From contig JBFPJN010000006.1 of the NCBI GenBank assembly GCA_040839025.1, forward strand, positions 124,001 through 188,000: a stretch of DNA of 64,000 nt, given 5' to 3'. Made by a program: the position numbers and the translations under genes. This DNA is from Alphaproteobacteria bacterium LSUCC0719. GTDB lineage: Bacteria > Pseudomonadota > Alphaproteobacteria > Puniceispirillales > Puniceispirillaceae. The notes below the pieces were generated by a model that did not search any database, was not told where the DNA came from, and saw only the letters and a program-made list of their open reading frames with translations. Shown here one piece after another: positions 1-8,724 of the stretch (positions are counted from its first letter, which is position 1; the number at the start of each line of letters is the position of its first letter).

Positions 1-136
1 CCGAGACAGCGTACGAGAAATGGTTCGAAATCCCCTCATGCATGTTCTCGCGCGCTGTCCAGCGGAAAATCGCCGCCAGATCGCATCGCGCCTCATGGAT
101 ATCGGCGTCATTCATGCCAGCAGATGTCATCGCCAT
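1..136 (-). CDS. Class II aldolase/adducin-family protein, N-terminal part (cut by window edge)
   Basis: The reading frame runs off the left edge without a stop. The visible N-terminus contains LAAIFRWTARENMHEGISNH followed by FSYAV, the opening of class II aldolase/adducin-domain proteins, where the His of the NHF motif lies near the metal-binding site. The chosen start has GGAG six bases upstream; an in-frame ATG at 148 is the alternative. It is divergent from betB across about 155 bp, so the two may share a promoter region. Substrate cannot be told from about 45 residues. Confidence 0.75.
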   Translation of the reverse strand, partial: MAMTSAGMNDADIHEARCDLAAIFRWTARENMHEGISNHFSYAVS

Positions 137-291
137 GCTTTGCTCCATGCCGGATTGTTGTCTCTAAAACCTGCCGCAGGCCACCCCGCTTCGCAACGCA
201 AAACTGACCACCTGTCCATGACAGGCGTTTTAGCGGTTGCACCCGGACCGGTGGCGCGGTGAAATGGCGGCACGAGGAACAGGAGCGCAAG

Positions 292-1722
292 ATGCAGATC
301 TGCAGATCGCTTGTCGGCGGCAAGCCCGTCGCCGGCACATCACCCACAATCGACAAGATATATCCTGCCACAGGTGAAGTGATCGCCAGGATCGAGCCGG
401 CAGATGAAACAATTCTGGACAGCGCGGTTACCATCGCTGCCGCCGCACAGACCGAATGGGCCGCCCGCAGCGGCCATGAACGTGGCCGCATTCTGGGACG
501 GGCCGCACAGCTTCTTCGCGAGAACAATGACAGACTGGCACAGCTTGAAGTGATGGATGTCGGCAAATGTCTTGCCGAGGCGGTGTCAGCCGATGTGCCA
601 AGTGGCGCCGATGCGATGGAGTTTTTCGGCGCGCTGGCCCAGACAGGTACCGGCGACATGCGCCGCTATCCCGACGCCATCGCCTATTGCGAGCGCGTGC
701 CGCTTGGTGTGTGCGCCGGTATTGGTGCCTGGAACTATCCCGTGCAGATTGCCTGCTGGAAGGCGGCGCCGGCGCTCGCCGCCGGCAATGCCTTCATCCT
801 GAAACCATCCGAAATGACACCGCTGAGCGCACATATGGTGGCAGACCTGCTGGCAGAAGCCGGGCTTCCGGACGGGCTGTTCCAGATCGTGCATGGTGAT
901 CATACTGTCGGACGCGCCATCTGCGCCCATCCCGGGATTGCCAAGATATCCCTGACGGGCGGTGTCGATACCGGCAGGCTGATCATGGGCCAGTCAGCCG
1001 AGACCCTGAAGAAGGTGACACTGGAACTTGGTGGCAAATCGCCCCTGATTGTCTTTGCCGACGCTGATTTTGATCTTGCCGTGCAGACAGCGCTTGATGC
1101 GAATTTCTACACCGCCGGCGAGGTCTGCTCAAACGCCACAAGGGTCTTTGTCGAGGCCAGCATTGCCGCCGATTTCGAGGCCGCGCTGGTCGAACGCGCG
1201 CGCGCCATGCGGGTTGGCGATCCAATGGCCGATGATGTGCAAATGGGTGCCCTGATTTCCGAACCGCATCTTCACAAGGTTCTCGACTATGTCAGCGGTG
1301 CCACCGCGGAAGGCGCCGTGCTGGCCACCGGTGGCAACCGCATCTACCCGCAGGGATTCGAAAACGGGTATTTTATGGAACCGACCATTCTCAGCGGCTG
1401 CCGGGATGACATGCGGCATGTCAGGGAAGAAATCTTCGGGCCGGTGATGTCGGTTCTGACCTTTCAGGATGAGGACGAGGCGGTTGCCCGCGCCAACGCC
1501 ACCAGCTTTGGCCTTGGTGCCGGGTTGATCACGTGCGACCTGGCGCGGGCCCACCGCGTTGCCGACAGACTGGAAAGCGGCAATGTCTGGGTCAACACCT
1601 ACAACATCCTGCCACCCGGTCTGCCATTTGGCGGGGTGAAGCAATCCGGCTTTGGCCGCGAGAACAGCACCTATTCGCTGGAAGCCTACAGCGAGATCAA
1701 GGCCACCTATATTCAGCTTTAG
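292..1722 (+). CDS. betB: Betaine aldehyde dehydrogenase (NAD+)
   Basis: Oxidises betaine aldehyde to glycine betaine, the last step of choline oxidation, in the cytoplasm. The 476-residue protein has the aldehyde dehydrogenase layout: Rossmann NAD-binding region, general base Glu245 in LELGGKSP, and nucleophile Cys279 in GEVCSNATRVFV, which resembles the BetB form of this motif. The ATG at 292 is preferred over a GTG at 259 because AGGAG lies just upstream and the product then matches BetB in length. No betA or betI is beside it. A related aldehyde dehydrogenase of another specificity is possible, since assignment rests on motif resemblance. Confidence 0.8.
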   Translation: MQICRSLVGGKPVAGTSPTIDKIYPATGEVIARIEPADETILDSAVTIAAAAQTEWAARSGHERGRILGRAAQLLRENNDRLAQLEVMDVGKCLAEAVSADVPSGADAMEFFGALAQTGTGDMRRYPDAIAYCERVPLGVCAGIGAWNYPVQIACWKAAPALAAGNAFILKPSEMTPLSAHMVADLLAEAGLPDGLFQIVHGDHTVGRAICAHPGIAKISLTGGVDTGRLIMGQSAETLKKVTLELGGKSPLIVFADADFDLAVQTALDANFYTAGEVCSNATRVFVEASIAADFEAALVERARAMRVGDPMADDVQMGALISEPHLHKVLDYVSGATAEGAVLATGGNRIYPQGFENGYFMEPTILSGCRDDMRHVREEIFGPVMSVLTFQDEDEAVARANATSFGLGAGLITCDLARAHRVADRLESGNVWVNTYNILPPGLPFGGVKQSGFGRENSTYSLEAYSEIKATYIQL

Positions 1723-1733
1723 ACGGACACCGC

Positions 1734-2801
1734 GTGACACCTTCATCTGCAACAATCCGGCCATCTGCAACAATCCGGCGCACCGATTTGCGGCTTTTCC
1801 AGACCATGGCCGGGGCACGGCATGGCGGCGCAGAATTGTTTTTTGAACGGCTTGCCATCGCCTTTCATGGCAGCGGCATGACGCAGAGCCTGATGATCAA
1901 GGATGATCGCGATCGCATGGCACGGCTTCGGGCGGCGGGGCTTGATGTGACAGGTTGCATGTTCTCGCCACTGCTTGGATGGTTTCACCGCCACAGGATC
2001 GCCGCCGCCCTGCGCCGCAACAGACCCGATGTCATTCTCAGCTGGATGAACAGGGCAACAATCATGACACCATCAGGCACGTGCCCGCATGTCGCCAGGC
2101 TCGGCGGATTCTATAACCTGAAATATTATCGTGACTGTGACTGGCTTGTCGCAAATACCCGCGATATCGCCGACTATCTGATGGCGCAGGGCGTGCCGAA
2201 AGACCGCGTCCATTACCAGATCAATTTCGTTCCCGACGGGCGTGACGGACCTGTCCATCACGGGCCACGCGGCAATGGCCCGGTGATCGCCGCGCTTGGC
2301 AGACTGCACGAAAACAAGGCCTTCGATACGTTGATTCGTGCCTTTGCGGCGATGCCGGACGGCATGCTGTGGCTTGCCGGCGAGGGGCCGGAACATGGCG
2401 CGCTGGCGGCGCTGGCGGCAGAATGCGGCGTTGCCGAACGGGTTGCGTTCCTTGGCTGGCAGGACGACCCGCAATCGGTGATCCGCGGTGCCGACATATT
2501 GGTATGCCCGTCACGGCACGAACCGTTTGGCAATGTCATTGCCGAAGGGCTGGCCTGCGGAAAGCCGGTGATCTCGACACAGACAAATGGCGGCCGCGAA
2601 TTGATCGAGGATGGCGTCAATGGTCTGCTGGTGCCAGTTGATGACGAGGCCGCGCTGGCGGATGCGCTTGTCACGCTGACACATGATCCGGCGCTGGCGG
2701 CACGACTTGCCGAGGGCGGCCGACAATTCTGGCACACCACCCTGTCACCACAGCAGGTAACCGGGGACTGGATCGAGTTTCTGGAAAGGGTGGCAAGCTG
2801 A
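1734..2801 (+). CDS. GT4-family glycosyltransferase
   Basis: Predicted cytoplasmic GT-B transferase of about 355 residues. The N-terminal domain starts with RLFQTMAGARHGGAELFFERL, typical of family 4 glycosyltransferases. The C-terminal nucleotide-sugar domain has GRLHENKAFDTLIRAF and the retaining EX7E motif in HEPFGNVIAE. A GTG at 1734 is taken as start because the ATG at 1806 would cut the first beta strand; the Shine-Dalgarno is poor. It begins 11 bp after betB and overlaps asnB by one base (TGATG), so it is probably translated with asnB. The N-terminus carries an in-frame 18-bp tandem duplication. Acceptor and donor sugars are unknown. Confidence 0.75.
   Translation: MTPSSATIRPSATIRRTDLRLFQTMAGARHGGAELFFERLAIAFHGSGMTQSLMIKDDRDRMARLRAAGLDVTGCMFSPLLGWFHRHRIAAALRRNRPDVILSWMNRATIMTPSGTCPHVARLGGFYNLKYYRDCDWLVANTRDIADYLMAQGVPKDRVHYQINFVPDGRDGPVHHGPRGNGPVIAALGRLHENKAFDTLIRAFAAMPDGMLWLAGEGPEHGALAALAAECGVAERVAFLGWQDDPQSVIRGADILVCPSRHEPFGNVIAEGLACGKPVISTQTNGGRELIEDGVNGLLVPVDDEAALADALVTLTHDPALAARLAEGGRQFWHTTLSPQQVTGDWIEFLERVAS
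1744..1779. repeat. 18-bp perfect tandem duplication (2 copies)
   Basis: Two identical 18-bp copies (CATCTGCAACAATCCGGC) lie end to end just after betB, inside the proposed N-terminus of the glycosyltransferase. Eighteen bases keep the frame, adding six residues (SATIRP-like). It resembles the other short duplications at gene edges in this window. Confidence 0.95.
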
Positions 2802-4597
2802 TGTGCGGGATTGGCGGCTATTTCCTTCGTTCCGGAGGATCGGCGCCGGCAGACACCCTCGACAGGATCGAGGCGGCGCTGGCGCATCGCGGCCCTGACG
2901 GCAGCGGACGGTTCACCGACAGTCACGTTGGATTTGTTCATACGCGGCTTTCGATTGTCGATCTGGCCAAGGGTGCGCAGCCCTTCATCGCGCCGGCCGA
3001 GGATGGTGGCAAGGTACTGATCGCGAATGGCGAGATCTACAACCACGCCGCCCTGCGACAGGCGCATTGCAGCGGTTACGACTTCCGCTCCAACTCGGAT
3101 TGCGAAACCCTGCTGGCGTTATGGGCACGCCAAGGCACCTCCGCATTGCGACAGCTGCGCGGCATGTATGCCGCCGCATTCTACGACCCCGGCACGGCCG
3201 AGGGGGTTTTGATCCGCGACCCGTTCGGGATCAAGCCGCTCTATGTCTGCGAGACCGCCAACGGGTTGTTCTTCGCCTCGGAGATTGCCGCGCTTCGTGC
3301 GATCGGGCTTGCCGATACCGATCCGGACCGGCTTCACGCCGCCTGCATCATTGACCGCCAGTTCGCCCCGGATGACATCGCCGGCTTCCCCGCAATCAGG
3401 CGCGTCGCGCCAGGCGAAATGCTGATCATCCGTAATGGACAGATTGCCGGGACAATTATCGATACACCGCTGGAAGCGGGCAAACCGGATCCGATTGTGG
3501 CAACCCTGGACGGGTTCGAGGCACAGCTGCATGACAGTGTCGAGGCGCATCTGATGGCCGATGTACCGGTAGGCCTGTTCTTTTCCGGCGGCGTTGATTC
3601 CTCTGCCATTCTTGCGTCACTTGCCGATTTGCGGTCACGCGATGGGCATGCCGAACCGATCCTGACCTATACTGTACGCTTTGATGGCGGTGTTGAGGAT
3701 GGCACCGAACTGGCGGCGTCTCTTGCCACCGCCGAGGGCGCGCAATTTGTCGATGTGCCCTATGGCAAGACCGATTTTATAGCGGATCTCGGCAAGGCGG
3801 CGCTGGCCTGTGATGACGCGGTGGCGGATTATGCCATTCTGCCAACGCTGCATCTGGCGCGGCGGGCGGCCCGGGACGTCAAGGTCGTGCTGTCCGGTGA
3901 AGGCGGTGACGAATTCTTTGCCGGCTATGGCCGCTATCGGGCCGGGTTGCGGCCGTTTGGTGCGAAATTTCCGACCCGCGCCGGCCCGGCATTGCGGACA
4001 GGGCTGTTCGACAGGGATGTCGCGCGGCGGCTGGCCAGGCGCTATGAGCTTGCCGGTGCCACCATGCCAGGGTTCCTGCCCCGGCTTGCCGACCGGCCGG
4101 CTGCCCTTGCCGCGCTGCAACGCCACGATATTCACGACTGGCTGCCAAATGACCTGCTGATCAAGCTTGACCGCTGTCTGATGCGCCATGGGCTGGAAGG
4201 GCGCACACCCTTTATCGACCGGAGGCTGTCCACCTACGGGTTCCACCTGCCGCTGGCGGCAAAGATCGGGCCGGGCGGCGGCAAGCATCTTGTCAAATCA
4301 TGGCTTGAAAGAAGACTTCCAGCCTGCATGCCCTTTGCCAGAAAACGTGGCTTTACGGTGCCTGTTGGCGGGTGGATTGCAGAGGAATCGCGCGCGCTCG
4401 CACCGCTGGTGGCAGCACAGGACGGTGTGGCCGGGCTGATCGGGCCCGACCGGGCGCGGGCGGTCATCGAATCGGCTGACGGGCGCAACGGGTTGCTGGC
4501 TTGGCGGTTGCTGTTCTATGCGGTATGGCACCAGATCCATTGCCGGGGCGTCAGCGCCGAACAGCCGGTTGCCGATATCCTGGCCACGCGCGGCTAG
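2801..4597 (+). CDS. asnB: Asparagine synthase (glutamine-hydrolysing)
   Basis: Transfers glutamine amide nitrogen to an ATP-activated carboxylate, normally making asparagine. The N-terminal Ntn-hydrolase glutaminase domain begins MCGIGGYF with nucleophile Cys2 and has the LAHRGPDG motif near residue 28. The synthase domain has the PP-loop SGGVDSS at residues 262-268. At 598 residues it is normal for AsnB. It overlaps the upstream glycosyltransferase by one base, an arrangement common where AsnB-like proteins amidate sugars or surface polymers, so free asparagine synthesis is likely but not certain. It converges on the Lrp gene, sharing a CTAG as both stops. Confidence 0.9.
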   Translation: MCGIGGYFLRSGGSAPADTLDRIEAALAHRGPDGSGRFTDSHVGFVHTRLSIVDLAKGAQPFIAPAEDGGKVLIANGEIYNHAALRQAHCSGYDFRSNSDCETLLALWARQGTSALRQLRGMYAAAFYDPGTAEGVLIRDPFGIKPLYVCETANGLFFASEIAALRAIGLADTDPDRLHAACIIDRQFAPDDIAGFPAIRRVAPGEMLIIRNGQIAGTIIDTPLEAGKPDPIVATLDGFEAQLHDSVEAHLMADVPVGLFFSGGVDSSAILASLADLRSRDGHAEPILTYTVRFDGGVEDGTELAASLATAEGAQFVDVPYGKTDFIADLGKAALACDDAVADYAILPTLHLARRAARDVKVVLSGEGGDEFFAGYGRYRAGLRPFGAKFPTRAGPALRTGLFDRDVARRLARRYELAGATMPGFLPRLADRPAALAALQRHDIHDWLPNDLLIKLDRCLMRHGLEGRTPFIDRRLSTYGFHLPLAAKIGPGGGKHLVKSWLERRLPACMPFARKRGFTVPVGGWIAEESRALAPLVAAQDGVAGLIGPDRARAVIESADGRNGLLAWRLLFYAVWHQIHCRGVSAEQPVADILATRG

Positions 4598-5070
4598 GGT
4601 TTTGGATCGGTGGCAATGGGCAATGCGGTGGTGAATTTAATCTCTTCCATGGCAAAGGATGAGCTTACATCGGTCAGCTGAACGCGACTGATCAGGGTCC
4701 GGTAAAACGCATCATAGGCGGCCATGTCGGCCACAACGACGCGAAGCAGGTAATCCACCTCGCCACTCATGCGATAGAATTCGACCACTTCCGGCATTTC
4801 CGAAATCATTGATGCAAAGGATTCCAGCCAGTCGGCATTATGCTGGTCGGTGCGAAGTGCCACAAAGACCGACATGCCGACACCGACCTTTGTCGGGTCG
4901 AGAAGCGCCACACGCTTGCGGATTACGCCGACTTCTTCGAGCCGCTGGATCCGTCTCCAGCAGGGTGTGACCGACAGGCCGACCTTGCGGGCAATTTCAG
5001 CGACTGGTTGCGCCGCATTATCCTGCAGATGAACAAGAATTTTTCTGTCGGTTGCGTCCATGGTGGCCAT
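4594..5070 (-). CDS. Lrp/AsnC-family transcriptional regulator
   Basis: DNA-binding regulator of 158 residues. An N-terminal winged helix-turn-helix (MDATDRKILVHLQDNA, then VAEIARKVGLS) is followed by an RAM/AsnC ligand-binding domain with the VRGEVD-like MSGEVDYLLRVVV strand. Start chosen at the ATG preceded by AGGA; longer in-frame starts add a non-homologous tail. It is divergent from an RNA methyltransferase across about 290 bp containing an AT-rich palindrome that could be its operator. Its stop overlaps the asnB stop by four bases. Sitting opposite asnB suggests amino-acid-linked control, but no ligand can be assigned. Confidence 0.88.
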   Translation of the reverse strand: MATMDATDRKILVHLQDNAAQPVAEIARKVGLSVTPCWRRIQRLEEVGVIRKRVALLDPTKVGVGMSVFVALRTDQHNADWLESFASMISEMPEVVEFYRMSGEVDYLLRVVVADMAAYDAFYRTLISRVQLTDVSSSFAMEEIKFTTALPIATDPKP

Positions 5071-5215
5071 GGGGACGTCCTTTCCTGTATCCGGGCTTTC
5101 TTCTATCCGGGTTTGGGATCCGGTGCCTGAAATTGGTTCCGGGATTCCGGCCATCACGCCAGATACCCGGCCACACCGGATATAAGATAAAAGTCACCAT
5201 AATCCAGAAATTTTG

Positions 5216-5227
5216 AAAATATATTTT
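5216..5227. promoter_or_regulatory. AT-rich 12-bp palindrome, candidate Lrp/AsnC operator
   Basis: A perfect AAAATATATTTT palindrome sits in a strikingly AT-rich patch (about 5175-5240) upstream of the Lrp start and upstream of the divergent methyltransferase. Lrp-family proteins often bind AT-rich palindromes and autoregulate. Position and composition fit, but no second copy was seen, so this is inference. Confidence 0.4.
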
Positions 5228-5363
5228 ATGAATTTCGCCTTGCGGCGCTCCAGGGGCCAATTTTTCGCGCGTTTCGGCTTTTTCCTCTCTGCGATCCGAT
5301 GGGGTTGATTTTGCCGGGCGCAGGCGTCATGGTCCGCCAATCAATGACAAGGTGATCCCCGAC

Positions 5364-6293
5364 ATGGCCGTCACGACAACCCCGCACCCCCAGCTTCTGG
5401 CCGTTGATGACTGGCAGGACTATGCCCTTCTTGATAGCGGCAACGGACAAAAGCTGGAACGATTTGGCAGCTTTACCTTTGTCCGGCCAGAGCCGCAGGC
5501 AATGTGGGCACCGCGTCTCGCCGAAGCACACTGGCAGAAAGCCGATGGCCGGTTTGTGGCCAGTCAGGGCCGAAATGATGACGATGATGAGGCCGGGGGA
5601 TGGACGCTGTCGCCGACACTGCCGGCGCAGTGGCAGGTCAGTTATGACGGGCTGGCGTTCCTCGCCAGACCAACCCCCTTTCGACATCTTGGCTTCTTCC
5701 CTGAACAGGCCCCGCACTGGAACTGGTGCGCCGGCCTGATTGACAGCTTTATTGCCACGCATGGGCGGGCACCGCGGATCCTGAACCTGTTTGCCTATTC
5801 AGGCATTGCCAGCCTTCATGCGGCGCGCGCCGGAGCCGAGGTGGCGCATGTCGACGCCAGCCGCAAGGCCATTGCGCAGGCCTTTGAAAATCGCGATGCA
5901 GCCGGACTTGAGGGCGCGCCGGTCCGGTTTATCACCGAGGATGCCGGACGGTTTGTTGAGCGTGAAATCCGGCGGGGGCGCACCTATGACGGCATTCTTC
6001 TTGATCCGCCCAAATATGGGCGCGGCCCGAAGGGTGAGCGCTGGCATATCGAAACCGACCTTGTGCCGCTTCTGCAGGGCTGCCGCACATTGCTTTCCGA
6101 CACGCCTTTGTTTCTGCTGCTGACCATCTATGCCATCCGCGCCTCGTCACAGGCGGCGCATTATGCGCTTGCCGATCTGATGACAGACTTTCCGGGACAG
6201 GTTTCATCGGGCGAACTGGTCAGCATTGAAGCCGGCACCAACCCGCGTGTTGTCAGCCAGGCCAATTTCGCCCGCTGGACATCGCTCGCGTAA
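5364..6293 (+). CDS. Class I SAM-dependent (RlmI/K-like) methyltransferase
   Basis: Predicted rRNA cytosine/guanine methyltransferase of the COG1092 type, 309 residues. The C-terminal half has the SAM-binding motif ILNLFAYSGIASLHAARAGA, then HVDASRKAI, and the catalytic-loop motif LLDPPKYGRGPKGE. The N-terminal part resembles the RlmI/RlmK family but no PUA domain is evident. ATG 5364 was chosen with AAGG upstream; an in-frame GTG at 5352 is possible. The base modified cannot be read from sequence. Confidence 0.8.
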   Translation: MAVTTTPHPQLLAVDDWQDYALLDSGNGQKLERFGSFTFVRPEPQAMWAPRLAEAHWQKADGRFVASQGRNDDDDEAGGWTLSPTLPAQWQVSYDGLAFLARPTPFRHLGFFPEQAPHWNWCAGLIDSFIATHGRAPRILNLFAYSGIASLHAARAGAEVAHVDASRKAIAQAFENRDAAGLEGAPVRFITEDAGRFVEREIRRGRTYDGILLDPPKYGRGPKGERWHIETDLVPLLQGCRTLLSDTPLFLLLTIYAIRASSQAAHYALADLMTDFPGQVSSGELVSIEAGTNPRVVSQANFARWTSLA

Positions 6294-6304
6294 CGCCTCG
6301 TCGT

Positions 6305-7111
6305 TCAGGATTTTCGAAGCACTTCATAAAGCGCCAACCCACTGGCAACCGCAAGGTTCAGGGAATCGGACCGGCCCAGCATCGGCATTCTCACAAGCTG
6401 GCTGCAGGACGCCATCAGCGACCCCGTCAGGCCGGCCTGCTCATTTCCCATCAGCAGGATCAGCGGGCCGCTGTAATCCGCCTCACGGTAATCAACACTT
6501 GCCGGCAGGGCCGTACCGACAACCCGTCCCGGCCAGCCGGTGGCAAGGGTCAGGAATTCCGTTTCCGACATATGTGCCAGCGCGACATTGAACACTGCCC
6601 CCATCGAGGCACGAACCGCCTCGACCGAATAGGGGTCCGTGCAATCACCGATCAGGATCACACCCTTTGCCCCGGTCGCGTCAGCCGTGCGCATGATGGT
6701 GCCCAGATTGCCCGGATCACGCACCCGATCAAGCGCGATCCAGCACCGGTTGGCATCCGGCGCAATCTCATCGGCGGCAAGCCAGCGTTGTTCAAAGGCG
6801 CCAAGCACCATCTGCGGATTGTCCTTGCGGCTGACCCGCGCCAGCAGCGTTTCGGTAACCGGCAGCGCCCGCCCGCCGTCGCGCGACAACGCCAGGAGCA
6901 ACGCACCAAGCTGGTCGTCATGGGCACGTGCCGCCAGATAGGCAAGCCTGTGCATGCGCCACCCCAGCGCAACAGCTTCGGTACAGATCCGCATGCCTTC
7001 AGCCAGAAACCAGCCTGTCTGGCGACGGAATTTGCGCTCGTGAAGCGATCGAAGCCGCTTTACTTCGGCGTTCCCGGCACTGGTAATGATGTCAGATGAA
7101 GCATCGGTCAT
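6305..7111 (-). CDS. TrmH/SpoU-family RNA 2'-O-methyltransferase
   Basis: SPOUT-fold RNA ribose methyltransferase, 268 residues. The N-terminal RNA-recognition part (SAGNAEVKRLRSL, FLAEGMRI) matches the substrate-binding domain of this family. The three SPOUT motifs follow: RDPGNLGTIMRTADA, RASMGAVFNV, and LLMGNEQAGL...LNLAVASGLALYEVL forming the trefoil knot. Start at the ATG with AGGA eight bases upstream. It converges with the preceding methyltransferase (11 bp gap) and is divergent from the GlxA regulator. Target nucleotide unknown; 23S rRNA or tRNA are both possible. Confidence 0.88.
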   Translation of the reverse strand: MTDASSDIITSAGNAEVKRLRSLHERKFRRQTGWFLAEGMRICTEAVALGWRMHRLAYLAARAHDDQLGALLLALSRDGGRALPVTETLLARVSRKDNPQMVLGAFEQRWLAADEIAPDANRCWIALDRVRDPGNLGTIMRTADATGAKGVILIGDCTDPYSVEAVRASMGAVFNVALAHMSETEFLTLATGWPGRVVGTALPASVDYREADYSGPLILLMGNEQAGLTGSLMASCSQLVRMPMLGRSDSLNLAVASGLALYEVLRKS

Positions 7112-7252
7112 GCTGGTTGTCCTAGCAAAATCCATCCCAAGGCCCAAATTTTTTGTTTCAATTCCGACTTTTTTCGTCGTACAAAAATCTAGAGAAAAAA
7201 TCGGGTCACAGGCTGTATGCGTCTCTGGCTCTGCTTGCGGGGGTCATCTGCG

Positions 7253-8242
7253 ATGAGCGTGCAGACCATCAAGTCACTGCTGCAGCATGACAGTAACACG
7301 TCGCCGCAAAAAATCGGGTTCCTTCTTCTCAACGACTTTTCAATGCTGGCCTTTGCCTCGGCGATCGAACCGCTTCGGGCCGCCAACAGGCAGAGCAACC
7401 GTGATCTGTATGCCTGGGTCATTGCCAGTCCGACCGGCAACGCGGCCGTGGCAAGCAACGGTGTCGAGGTGACAACGGACGGTGATGCCGCCGTGCTTCA
7501 GGATTGCAGAATGGTCTTTGTCTGCGCCGGGCTGAATGTGCGCGAAAACACCGATCGCAATGTGTTGAATCTGGTGCGCCGACTGGACCGCAACGGTGCC
7601 ATCATGGGGGCGATCTGCACCGGCACCTATGTGATGGCGGCTGCCGGACTGCTTGACGACCGCCGCTGCACAATCCATTGGGAAAACATCGACGGCCTTG
7701 CCGAGGAGTTTCCCGAGCTGGACATCACCAATGACCTGTTCGAAGTTGATGGCACCCGCGTTACCTGCTCTGGCGGCACAGCATCACTCGACATGATGCT
7801 GAACCTGATCGCGCAGTCGCATGGCGCGACGCTTGCTGCCGAAGTGTCGGACCAGTTCATCCACGATCGAATCCGCGAACCCACCGACAGACAGCGGATG
7901 GAACTGCGGTCGCGGCTTGGCGTCAGTCACCCGAAATTGCTGGCCGTGGTGAAAACGATGGAAGACAATCTGGAGGAGCCGCTGGCGCAGACGGATATTG
8001 CCAGGATGACCAATCTGTCGACACGGCAGCTTGAACGGCTGTTCCGCAAATATCTCAATACGACGCCAACCCGCTATTATCTGAATCTGCGGCTGGCCAG
8101 GGCCCGCCACCTGTTGCGGCAGACGTCCATGTCGATATTGTCGGTGGCACTTGCCTGTGGGTTTGTATCAGCGTCGCATTTCTCGAAATGCTATCGCGAA
8201 TGCTATGGCCGCACCCCGCGGGCGGAACGCGCACCTGCCTGA
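7253..8242 (+). CDS. GlxA-family AraC-type regulator (GbdR-like)
   Basis: Transcription factor of 329 residues: an N-terminal DJ-1/PfpI-like domain (KIGFLLLNDFSMLAFASAIE, elbow Cys in GAICTGTYVMA) and a C-terminal AraC double helix-turn-helix (about 225-325, ending ALACGFVSASHFSKCYRE). Its N-terminus resembles GbdR of pseudomonads, which activates glycine betaine, dimethylglycine and sarcosine catabolism. The window also has betB and a sox-type operon, so a role in methylamine-osmolyte control is a reasonable guess, but those genes are not adjacent. Start at ATG 7253; an in-frame start at 7217 is less likely. The upstream region is AT-rich with a TTTTTGT/ACAAAAA inverted pair. Confidence 0.82.
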   Translation: MSVQTIKSLLQHDSNTSPQKIGFLLLNDFSMLAFASAIEPLRAANRQSNRDLYAWVIASPTGNAAVASNGVEVTTDGDAAVLQDCRMVFVCAGLNVRENTDRNVLNLVRRLDRNGAIMGAICTGTYVMAAAGLLDDRRCTIHWENIDGLAEEFPELDITNDLFEVDGTRVTCSGGTASLDMMLNLIAQSHGATLAAEVSDQFIHDRIREPTDRQRMELRSRLGVSHPKLLAVVKTMEDNLEEPLAQTDIARMTNLSTRQLERLFRKYLNTTPTRYYLNLRLARARHLLRQTSMSILSVALACGFVSASHFSKCYRECYGRTPRAERAPA

Positions 8243-8286
8243 CCTGGCTGCGACCGGCGACGACGGCAATCGACCATGACAGGGCC

Positions 8287-8691
8287 TCAGTCAGCTGCCG
8301 CCTTGATGGCCGTCAGCATGCTGGCAAGACCGGTCTTGCGGGTCGGTGACAGATGCGAATCCAGACCGATCTGTGACAGGAACACCGCCTCGGTATCGCG
8401 GATTTCATCCGGTGTCCGCCCCGAATAGACACGCAGAAGCAGGGCAATCAGCCCCTGAACAATGGCCGCGTCGGATCCGGCATGAAAGGTGATTTCGCCA
8501 TTGGCAGTCTCGGCCGCAAAATGCACCACCGACTGACAGCCACGAAGCCGATATTCATCCGTCTTGTATTGTGCCGGCAGCGGTGGCACACGGCGCCCAA
8601 GATCGATCAGCAGCTGGTAACGGTCTTCCCAGTCATCCAGAAATTCGAATTCATCAACGATCTCGTTGGCAGCGTCTTCGGCGCGGTTCAT
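8287..8691 (-). CDS. sufE: SufE-family cysteine desulfuration protein
   Basis: Sulfur acceptor for cysteine desulfurase (SufS) in Fe-S cluster assembly. The 134-residue length and the persulfide-carrying Cys52 in YRLRGCQSVV are typical. AGGAG lies seven bases before the ATG. It follows mutB by 33 bp on the same strand and may be read from the mutAB transcript, although no functional tie is known. No other suf genes are in the window. Confidence 0.93.
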   Translation of the reverse strand: MNRAEDAANEIVDEFEFLDDWEDRYQLLIDLGRRVPPLPAQYKTDEYRLRGCQSVVHFAAETANGEITFHAGSDAAIVQGLIALLLRVYSGRTPDEIRDTEAVFLSQIGLDSHLSPTRKTGLASMLTAIKAAAD

Positions 8692-8724
8692 GTGGTGACT
8701 CCTGATGGCGGTCGGTGCCTGATG

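Noticed and set aside
20-262. 80-residue plus-strand ORF at the left edge
   Set aside because: Antisense to the class II aldolase N-terminus, which has a family-like sequence, and extends into the betB leader.
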